A stretch of 64,000 nucleotides of DNA, from positions 372,001 through 436,000 of the forward strand of contig NZ_QEPO01000001.1 in assembly GCF_003252725.1 (NCBI RefSeq), in the 5' to 3' direction. Positions 57,943-64,000 of this stretch are shown here, one piece after another; positions within the stretch are counted from its first letter, which is position 1, and every line of letters begins with the position of its first letter. The notes beneath the pieces are model-generated. The model made no database searches. It was not told the DNA's origin and saw only the letters and a program-made list of their open reading frames with translations. A program made the translations under genes and the position numbers. The stretch comes from Haemophilus parainfluenzae. GTDB taxonomy: Bacteria > Pseudomonadota > Gammaproteobacteria > Enterobacterales > Pasteurellaceae.

Positions 57943-59076
57943 ATGAAAGAAAAAGTGGTTTCTTTGGCACAAGACCTCATTCGTCGCCCCTCTATTAGCC
58001 CAAATGATGAAGGCTGTCAGCAACTAGTTGCGGAGCGTTTAGAAAAACTCGGCTTTCAAATTGAATGGATGCCTTTCAACGATACGTTAAATTTATGGGC
58101 GAAGCATGGTAGTGGTGGGCCCGTTATCGCTTTTGCAGGGCATACCGATGTGGTGCCAACGGGCGATGAAACACAATGGACTTATCCGCCGTTTTCTGCC
58201 GAAATTGTGGATGATATGCTTTATGGTCGTGGTGCGGCAGATATGAAAGGCTCATTGGCGACAATGATTGTGGCGGCAGAAGAATATGTGAAAGCTAATC
58301 CAAATCATAAAGGAACGATTGCTTTGTTGATTACTTCTGACGAAGAGGCTGCCGCGAAAGATGGCACGGTACGTGTTGTCGAAACCTTAATGGCGCGCGG
58401 TGAGAAAATCACTTATTGCATGGTAGGCGAGCCATCTAGTTCAAAAACATTAGGCGATGTAGTCAAAAATGGCCGTCGTGGTTCGATTACGGGCAACCTC
58501 TATATTCAAGGTATTCAAGGTCATGTAGCTTACCCTCATTTAGCAGAAAACCCAATTCACAAAGCAGCGCCGTTCTTACAGGAATTAACCACATATCAAT
58601 GGGATAACGGCAACGAATTTTTCCCGCCAACCAGTTTGCAAATTGCGAATATTCATGCAGGCACAGGGAGTAATAATGTCATTCCTGGTGAGCTTTATGT
58701 GCAATTCAATTTACGTTATTGTACAGAAGTGACTGATGAAAGCATTAAGCAGAAAGTGGCGGAAATGCTTGAAAAACATGGTTTGAAATACCGTATTGAT
58801 TGGAATTTATCGGGTAAACCATTTTTAACGAAACCGGGTAAATTATTAGATGCGTTAACGATAGCTATTGAGCAAACAACCGGTATTACACCACAAGCAG
58901 AAACTGGCGGTGGTACCTCTGACGGGCGTTTTATTGCATTGATGGGCGCTGAAGTTGTGGAATTTGGACCGCTTAATGCAACGATTCATAAAGTGAATGA
59001 ATGTGTAAACGTTGATGATCTTGCCAAGTGCGGTCAGATTTATCATCAAATGTTAGTGAATTTATTGGATAAGTAA
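57943..59076 (+). CDS. dapE: Succinyl-diaminopimelate desuccinylase
   Basis: Dizinc peptidase-family (M20) enzyme of the lysine/diaminopimelate pathway; 377 residues. Metal and catalytic motifs are [10 protein letters not shown] (about 65-74), [12 protein letters not shown] (about 94-105; bridging Asp) and [10 protein letters not shown] (catalytic Glu pair). [14 protein letters not shown] at the C-terminus holds the last His ligand. The product feeds MurE in the wall pathway encoded elsewhere in this window. RBS TTAGGAG. The next gene starts one base after the stop. Confidence 0.95.
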   Translation: MKEKVVSLAQDLIRRPSISPNDEGCQQLVAERLEKLGFQIEWMPFNDTLNLWAKHGSGGPVIAFAGHTDVVPTGDETQWTYPPFSAEIVDDMLYGRGAADMKGSLATMIVAAEEYVKANPNHKGTIALLITSDEEAAAKDGTVRVVETLMARGEKITYCMVGEPSSSKTLGDVVKNGRRGSITGNLYIQGIQGHVAYPHLAENPIHKAAPFLQELTTYQWDNGNEFFPPTSLQIANIHAGTGSNNVIPGELYVQFNLRYCTEVTDESIKQKVAEMLEKHGLKYRIDWNLSGKPFLTKPGKLLDALTIAIEQTTGITPQAETGGGTSDGRFIALMGAEVVEFGPLNATIHKVNECVNVDDLAKCGQIYHQMLVNLLDK

Positions 59077-59077
59077 G

Positions 59078-59758
59078 ATGAAATTAACGCCAGAAATGTT
59101 AACCGGCAAATCTCGTGAACATTTGATCAATTTGCCTACACCTCATTCTCCAAATCATTTTTTGCAAGCTGAGGCAATGAAAGCATTTCAAGGATTGCAG
59201 CAAAGTGCAGTCAGAAATGGCTTTAATTTGCAACCCGCGAGCAGCTTTCGTGATTTTGAACGTCAACAACTCATTTGGAACGGTAAATTTAACGGTGAAC
59301 GCAAGGTTCATGATGATGCGGGAAATCCATTAGATTTAGCGTTATTAGATGATTGGCAAAAAGCACAAGCCATTTTACGTTGGTCAGCGCTTCCTGGGGG
59401 AAGTCGTCATCATTGGGGAACAGAAATCGATATTTTTGATCCTGATCTTTTGCCGCAAGGTCAATCTTTACAACTTGAACCTTGGGAATATGAAAGAGGT
59501 GGTTATTTCTTTGAGTTAAGTGAATTTCTCACTGAAAATCTACCGCACTTTGAGTTTGCTTTGCCATTTATAAGTCAACCTAAAGGTAAGAAAGTTGGTC
59601 GAGAGCCTTGGCATATTAGCTATTTACCTTTAGCAGAACAGGCATCACGATTATTTACGCCAGACGTGCTATTGCAAGTTTGGCAGCATGAAACCGTAGC
59701 AGGAAAAGAAACGTTAATTGCGCATTTACCCGAGATTTTTGAGCAATATGTGGTTTAA
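59078..59758 (+). CDS. M15-family D-alanyl-D-alanine carboxypeptidase-like protein
   Basis: 226 residues without a signal peptide or membrane segment. Zinc-peptidase M15 motifs are SRHHWGTEIDIFD (His and Asp ligands, about 108-120) and REPWHISYL (Glu and last His), the VanY/DacB-like layout. Lack of an export signal is odd for a wall peptidase: it may act on cytoplasmic recycled peptides. Starts immediately after dapE, so is translationally coupled. Specific substrate not known. Confidence 0.82.
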   Translation: MKLTPEMLTGKSREHLINLPTPHSPNHFLQAEAMKAFQGLQQSAVRNGFNLQPASSFRDFERQQLIWNGKFNGERKVHDDAGNPLDLALLDDWQKAQAILRWSALPGGSRHHWGTEIDIFDPDLLPQGQSLQLEPWEYERGGYFFELSEFLTENLPHFEFALPFISQPKGKKVGREPWHISYLPLAEQASRLFTPDVLLQVWQHETVAGKETLIAHLPEIFEQYVV

Positions 59759-59761
59759 CAA

Positions 59762-59786
59762 AAAACGCAGCAAGCCGCTGCGTTTT
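59762..59786. terminator. Bidirectional terminator between the M15 gene and rapZ
   Basis: AAAACGCAGC (59762-59771) and GCTGCGTTTT (59777-59786) followed by T-runs. Confidence 0.88.
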
Positions 59787-59798
59787 TTTATGGTTTGA

Positions 59799-60656
59799 TT
59801 AATTCTTTTTATTCTTTTCCAAGGATTTATGTTGAATTTTTACATTCTTGCCTTTGGCTTGGAAATATTCACCAATTTGTTGAGCGATGTAAACAGAACG
59901 ATGTTTACCTCCTGTACAGCCGATAGCAATGGTGAGATAGCTTCGGTTATTTTGCTCTAACATCGGTAACCATGTTTCGATGTAATTACGCGTTTGGTAG
60001 ATAAAATTATTCACTTCATCATGCGCAAGTAAAAATTGTGCAACAGGTTCATCAAGCCCCGTCATTGGACGAAGTTCTGGGTTCCAGTGTGGATTAGGTA
60101 GAAAACGTACATCAAAGACATAATCGGCATCAAGCGGAATGCCGTATTTAAAGCCAAACGACTCAACCACGATTTTAAGTTCTTTATCCGTATTACCACG
60201 TAAAACTTCTCTTAAACGTTCAGATAACGAATGAGTAGAAAGTGGTGCGGTATCAATAATAAAATTAGCATGCTGAATTAAAGGCTCAAGCTGTTGATAT
60301 TCTAAATCAATCGCTGATTCAAGTGGGAGATCTTGAGCCGAAAGTGGATGAAGACGACGTGAATCGCTGTAACGGCGAATAAGTGTACTGCGATCGCTGT
60401 CCAGAAAGATGATTTTGACGGAATAAGAGGCTTGAATATCAGTCAAAATTTTGTCTAAATCAGCACTGGAATGAGGAAGATTTCGAATATCAAGGCTGAT
60501 CGCAACAGCCGATTGAGTGTTAGCGAGAATCTGCGTGAGTTGAGGAAGTAAATTGAGAGGAAGGTTATCCACGCAATAATAGCCCATATCTTCTAAGGCT
60601 CGTAATGCGACAGATTTCCCGGCTCCAGAGCGACCGCTGATAATGATAATTTCCAT
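59799..60656 (-). CDS. rapZ: RNase adapter protein RapZ
   Basis: 285 residues. An N-terminal kinase-like P-loop ([20 protein letters not shown], about 6-25) and Walker B region are followed by a C-terminal RNA/metabolite-binding domain ([17 protein letters not shown]) and a basic tail (KSLEKNKK). In E. coli RapZ senses glucosamine-6-P and guides RNase E to the sRNA GlmZ to control wall-precursor synthesis. Located after ptsN with npr absent. Whether the GlmY/GlmZ circuit exists here is not known from this window. Confidence 0.93.
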   Translation of the reverse strand: MEIIIISGRSGAGKSVALRALEDMGYYCVDNLPLNLLPQLTQILANTQSAVAISLDIRNLPHSSADLDKILTDIQASYSVKIIFLDSDRSTLIRRYSDSRRLHPLSAQDLPLESAIDLEYQQLEPLIQHANFIIDTAPLSTHSLSERLREVLRGNTDKELKIVVESFGFKYGIPLDADYVFDVRFLPNPHWNPELRPMTGLDEPVAQFLLAHDEVNNFIYQTRNYIETWLPMLEQNNRSYLTIAIGCTGGKHRSVYIAQQIGEYFQAKGKNVKIQHKSLEKNKKN

Positions 60657-60701
60657 CTGCGTGATTCCTTATGGTTGTAGGTTAGGTTATACCTCTTGAG
60701 G

Positions 60702-61205
60702 TTAAATATTATCTAAATTTGTGTCATCCTCAGATTCCTCTGAATGATCGGCACATTCAAAAATTTGCCAAATTTCATCCGCACTTTGTGCTGAACGAAG
60801 TTGTTTAATTAAGTTTTTATCAGTTAATTTTTCATTGATTTCTGCCAGAACAGGAATATATTCTTGGCAGTGATTTTCGGGTACGAGCACAGCAAAAACG
60901 ATATCCACCGGTTTATTATCGGCGGCATCATATTCGACAGGCGTTTCTAATTGCATAAATACCGTCTGGATCTTATCTGACACAGTAGCAGGTAACTTAG
61001 CTTTAGGCATGGCGACACCATTGCCTAATCCTGAATTACCTAATTTTTCTCGTTCAAATAAACATTCAAAACAAGCTTGTTTACCATTTTCAGAGTGAAG
61101 TTTTTCCACAACGAAAGTGGCAATAGATTCAAATAATCGTTTCTTGCTAGAAAAAGCAACCCCCTGACGAATATCATCAGGGGAGAGCAATGTCGTAAAT
61201 TTCAT
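60702..61205 (-). CDS. ptsN: PtsN-like EIIA-Ntr protein lacking the phospho-acceptor histidine
   Basis: 167 residues with the EIIA fold of nitrogen-PTS (FEREKLGNSGLGNGVAMPKAKLP). In E. coli the catalytic segment reads GNGIAIPHGK; here the His is Lys (AAA codon), so phosphate transfer by the PTS-Ntr chain cannot occur at that site. The C-terminal tail is longer and acidic (EESEDDTNLDN). It sits between lptB (upstream, 3-base gap) and rapZ (45-base gap) where enterobacteria also have rpoN, hpf and npr. Possibly a phosphorylation-independent regulator. Confidence 0.85.
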   Translation of the reverse strand: MKFTTLLSPDDIRQGVAFSSKKRLFESIATFVVEKLHSENGKQACFECLFEREKLGNSGLGNGVAMPKAKLPATVSDKIQTVFMQLETPVEYDAADNKPVDIVFAVLVPENHCQEYIPVLAEINEKLTDKNLIKQLRSAQSADEIWQIFECADHSEESEDDTNLDNI

Positions 61206-61208
61206 AGG

Positions 61209-61934
61209 TTATAGTTTAAATTGTTCGCCTAAATAGACACGTTTAACGTGCTCATCATTCATGACTTCTTCTGGTGTGCCGGTTGCGATAATTTTCCCTT
61301 CACCAACAATGTAGGCACGTTCACAAACATCAAGGGTTTCGCGTACGTTGTGGTCTGTAATTAACACACCTAAGCCACGATTACGGAGATCCGTGATGAT
61401 TTTCTTAATATCCGTGACTGAAATTGGATCTACACCCGCAAAAGGTTCATCTAATAAAATAAACTTTGGATTTGCCGCTAATGCGCGTGCAATTTCTACA
61501 CGACGACGTTCACCACCAGAAAGCGATTGTCCAAGACTATCACGAATATGGCTAATATTGAACTCATCAATTAACTCATCCGCTCTCTCTCTGCGTTGTT
61601 CTGCAGTGAGATCTTTACGAATTTCTAATACCGCCATAAGATTTTCATAGACAGTTAAACGGCGGAAAATAGAGGCTTCTTGCGGTAAATAGCCAATTCC
61701 TCTGCGCGCACGTTCATGCATAGGCAATACGCTAATATCATCACCGTCAATGGTGATTTTTCCCTGATCGTGACGCACTAAACCGACGACCATGTAGAAA
61801 GTAGTGGTTTTACCCGCACCATTTGGACCAAGCAGGCCCACAATTTCATTGGAGTTTACGGTTAAACTCACATCAGAAACCACTTTTCGGCTTTTATAGC
61901 TTTTTGCGAGGAATTCAGCTTGTAATACAGACAT
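61209..61934 (-). CDS. lptB: LPS export ABC ATPase LptB
   Basis: 241-residue ATPase of the LptB2FG lipopolysaccharide extractor. Walker [10 protein letters not shown] (about 36-44), signature [13 protein letters not shown] (about 138-150) and Walker [13 protein letters not shown] are intact; YLGEQFKL at the end is typical. Separated from lptA by 3 bases and from ptsN by 3 bases. Confidence 0.95.
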   Translation of the reverse strand: MSVLQAEFLAKSYKSRKVVSDVSLTVNSNEIVGLLGPNGAGKTTTFYMVVGLVRHDQGKITIDGDDISVLPMHERARRGIGYLPQEASIFRRLTVYENLMAVLEIRKDLTAEQRRERADELIDEFNISHIRDSLGQSLSGGERRRVEIARALAANPKFILLDEPFAGVDPISVTDIKKIITDLRNRGLGVLITDHNVRETLDVCERAYIVGEGKIIATGTPEEVMNDEHVKRVYLGEQFKL

Positions 61935-61937
61935 CGG

Positions 61938-62456
61938 TTATTTTTTACCTTTTTGTTGTAATTGGGTTGGAATTAAAACGGTTTGCACGCGTGATTTTCC
62001 ATTACCATTGGCTTTTAACTGTTGTTTTTTCACATCATAAGTGATGCGTTCACCGTTAATTTTGCTATCCAATTGTTTTAATTCAGCATTACCGGTTAAT
62101 GTTAAGAATTCAGTGCCTAAATCGTAGTGAACTTTATTCGCTTTACCGTCAACAGGTTTACCATCATCAAGTTGCTGGTGGAAGGTAACAGGGCTACCAA
62201 ATGCTTCGACGGTTTCTTTTTTACCTGAATTTTCTGGCGGACGAGTAATAACCACTTTATTGGCTTTAATCAAAATAGAACCTTGTGTAATAACAACGTT
62301 ATCCGTAAAGGTCACCACGCTGTTTTCCATATCTAAAGATTGATTATCTGAGACGATATTGATCGGTTTATTGGTATCGTCTTTTAACGCAAAAGCAGAT
62401 AAAGAAGTCATCATTAACGCTGTTAAAAGCAGAATTTTATTGTTTGTTGATTTCAT
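61938..62456 (-). CDS. lptA: Periplasmic LPS transport protein LptA
   Basis: 172 residues, with a signal peptide (about 1-23, ending SLSAFA) and an OstA-fold beta-jellyroll (DNQSLDMENSVVTFTDNVVITQGSILIKANKVVITR, in part). It bridges LptC to LptD across the periplasm. Its start overlaps the lptC end by 20 bases, indicating co-translation. Confidence 0.92.
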   Translation of the reverse strand: MKSTNNKILLLTALMMTSLSAFALKDDTNKPINIVSDNQSLDMENSVVTFTDNVVITQGSILIKANKVVITRPPENSGKKETVEAFGSPVTFHQQLDDGKPVDGKANKVHYDLGTEFLTLTGNAELKQLDSKINGERITYDVKKQQLKANGNGKSRVQTVLIPTQLQQKGKK

Positions 62457-63045
62457 AATATGTTTTTACCTGTTCCTTTAGAGTTGCAACTTGCTGACGT
62501 AAATTTCCGACCAACTTCAATCCACTTGAGTTAAAGTTTAATCCGTTAATTTTTACTTGTGTATCGGAAGTAATGTCTTGTGTTTTTAAATTAATCACTG
62601 CCGCTTCGGTCTCAACACGTTGCAGGCGAGATAAAGGATCAAGGCTCTCGGCAACTACGCCGCCTTCAAGATAGAGCATTTGATCTTTAGTTAATTTTGC
62701 CTTTTTCGCGCTAAGCTTCCAATTTTGTTTTTCTAATTGAATTTTATCGGTTTTCGTATCTTTGTCTTTATTATCTAAAGAGACATCAAAAAGATAGACT
62801 AACGGCGAAATAAAATCCGTATGACCGTCTTGTGTGTAATATTCCACTTTGTCGGAAATCGCGAGATATTGCTTTTTACCTTCAGGCGAGAATACGGTAG
62901 TTTCCATTTTATTACCGACGTATTCTGGGCTATCAGGCTTTTTGATTAGGCTTTGTAAATCGCCATGATCTTGATTAAGCGAATAATACCAGCCTAATAA
63001 AGCCAAGGCGATGACACCTAAAATAATATTCCAACGAATATTCAT
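62437..63045 (-). CDS. lptC: LPS transport periplasmic anchor LptC
   Basis: 202 residues from ATG 63045 (MNIRWNIILGVIALALL); a longer frame reaches 63102 but lacks the usual N-terminal membrane helix start. One membrane helix (about 5-22), then a periplasmic jellyroll sharing the OstA fold. It receives LPS from LptB2FG and hands it to LptA. Upstream, an uptake signal lies in the gap to darP. Confidence 0.88.
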   Translation of the reverse strand: MNIRWNIILGVIALALLGWYYSLNQDHGDLQSLIKKPDSPEYVGNKMETTVFSPEGKKQYLAISDKVEYYTQDGHTDFISPLVYLFDVSLDNKDKDTKTDKIQLEKQNWKLSAKKAKLTKDQMLYLEGGVVAESLDPLSRLQRVETEAAVINLKTQDITSDTQVKINGLNFNSSGLKLVGNLRQQVATLKEQVKTYYEINKQ

Positions 63046-63126
63046 AAATAACGTTTTTTCCTTCTTGAAAGGGTAGCTAATCATAGCACTTTTTTGACAC
63101 AAAGTGCGGTCAAAAATAGCCGTATT

Positions 63127-63663
63127 TTAGTCTTCTAAAATGAGTGTTTTTAAGATCTGATAAATCTCGCGATAAGCTTTTGATGGCTTATTTTGTTCCT
63201 TCTCTTTCTGTGCTGCACGAATCAAATTACGTAATTGTTGGCGATCTGCAGAAGGATGTTCATTTAACAAATCAGTTAATGCCGCATCACCTTTCGCGAC
63301 TAATTTATCACGTAAGATTTCCAATTTATGCAGCATCGCTTGTTGCTGATTATGTTTGTTTTCAATTTTTTCTAAAGCTTCACGAATAGGCTCTGCATCA
63401 ATTGAGCGTAAGAGCTTACCAATATATTGCAATTGGCGACGACGCGCCTCTTTTTGTAGGCGTTGCGCTAATTCAATGGCATCTTTCAAGCTATCGTCTA
63501 GTGGAACCTTAGTCAGATTTGCTTTGGTTAAGTTCACCAATTTCTCGCCGAGCTGTTTTAAATCCTCAGCGTCGCGTTTGATTTCACTTTTACTTACCCA
63601 AATAATCTCTTCTTGGTCTTCATCTTCCCAATCAAAGGCTTCTTTTTTCTTACGTTTTGCCAT
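63127..63663 (-). CDS. darP: Ribosome biogenesis factor DarP (YjgA)
   Basis: 178 residues of the DUF615/YjgA family. Highly charged N-terminus ([18 protein letters not shown]) and helical bundle ([34 protein letters not shown], in part) that binds the 50S precursor. Divergent from pmbA with an 88-bp gap, the same pair as in E. coli. Confidence 0.9.
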   Translation of the reverse strand: MAKRKKKEAFDWEDEDQEEIIWVSKSEIKRDAEDLKQLGEKLVNLTKANLTKVPLDDSLKDAIELAQRLQKEARRRQLQYIGKLLRSIDAEPIREALEKIENKHNQQQAMLHKLEILRDKLVAKGDAALTDLLNEHPSADRQQLRNLIRAAQKEKEQNKPSKAYREIYQILKTLILED

Positions 63664-63751
63664 TCTATTACCTTATGAAAAATTTGGTGCATTTTAGCAT
63701 AAACTTTCAAAATAAGATAAAATGGCGCAAATTTTTAATAGGATTATCATC

Positions 63752-64000
63752 ATGAAAACAGCAGAAAATTTAACCGCACTTTTAAAATCTCAAGAGCAAA
63801 CATTGCGTGATGCAGTCAGTTTTGCGATTGAAACTGCGCAGAAAGCGGGAGCCACCGCTGAAGTTGGCGTGACAAAAGTGAGTGGTTTATCGGTTTCAAC
63901 CCGTCTGCAAGAGATTGAAAATGTTGAATTTACTAACGATGGGGCATTAGGCATTTCTGTTTATTTAGGCCAACAAAAAGGCAATGCTTCTACCTCAGAC
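63752..64000 (+). CDS. pmbA: Metalloprotease PmbA/TldE, 3' end outside window
   Basis: First 83 residues only (MKTAENLTALLKSQEQ...). The ATG follows AGGATTATC. The N-terminal domain of TldD/PmbA proteins is recognisable (VSTRLQEIENVEFTNDGALGISVYLG). With TldD it forms a protease that matures modified peptides and degrades unfolded proteins. An uptake signal encodes LTALL. The C-terminal catalytic half lies beyond the window. Confidence 0.88.
   Translation, partial: MKTAENLTALLKSQEQTLRDAVSFAIETAQKAGATAEVGVTKVSGLSVSTRLQEIENVEFTNDGALGISVYLGQQKGNASTSD

Overview
The window is a chromosomal segment of a Haemophilus-type Pasteurellaceae, most probably Haemophilus parainfluenzae or a close relative. 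The 9-bp uptake signal AAGTGCGGT / ACCGCACTT occurs about 45 times by eye, often as inverted pairs that form terminators. The protein sequences, the complete 16-gene division/wall cluster and the AT-rich base composition agree. Species level is inference.

Layout. 1-1040: end of an arginine ABC transporter (artQ partial, artM). 1157-3984: sirtuin cobB, a small zinc-ribbon membrane protein and a CstA-type transporter behind a CRP site. 4066-22350: the whole dcw cluster in the canonical order mraZ-rsmH-ftsL-ftsI-murE-murF-mraY-murD-ftsW-murG-murC-ddlB-ftsQ-ftsA-ftsZ-lpxC, with an MraZ-type operator in front. 22424-26330: ushA-pheA, yjdM and ytfJ. 26330-27511: a stress module made of an ECF sigma factor, a 55-residue zinc anti-sigma factor too short for ordinary ORF calling, and a divergent methionine-rich MXKDX-repeat secreted peptide behind an ECF-like promoter. 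27574-39626: cysS, ppiB, yjjV, nrdG, the SRP RNA gene ffs, cydC/cydD, trxB, a cysteine-less ybbN, a nucleobase permease and a DASS carboxylate transporter.

39765-48510 is an 8,746-bp mobile element. Its ends are identical 27-bp inverted repeats flanked by an 8-bp direct repeat, AGTTTTTT. It carries two different IS1595/ISXO2-type transposases, a type III-like restriction-modification operon (mod, res), a CI-like repressor between the R-M operon and one transposase, and three small passenger genes. It contains no exact uptake signal. Removing it and one copy of the direct repeat restores an intact uptake-signal stem-loop, so the element landed in the loop of a terminator downstream of a uracil-DNA-glycosylase-family gene.

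48547-64000: the UDG-family gene; nrdD with a control region carrying a perfect FNR site, a Fur-like palindrome and two NrdR boxes; grpE; nadK; recN with a LexA box; metK with three tandem MetJ boxes; sprT; an opacity-type porin; yffB; dapE; an M15 peptidase; then the minus-strand set lptC-lptA-lptB-ptsN-rapZ. In that set the enterobacterial rpoN, hpf and npr are absent and the phospho-acceptor histidine of PtsN is replaced by lysine. darP and the start of pmbA close the window.

Most of the window is ordinary core genome. The two regions I consider most worth study are the IS1595-type element with its R-M cargo and candidate shared repressor, and the ECF sigma / zinc anti-sigma / methionine-rich peptide module, which resembles known periplasmic hypochlorite-scavenging systems. 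No tRNA or rRNA gene and no CRISPR array was seen, and no stretch over 300 bases lacks a gene.
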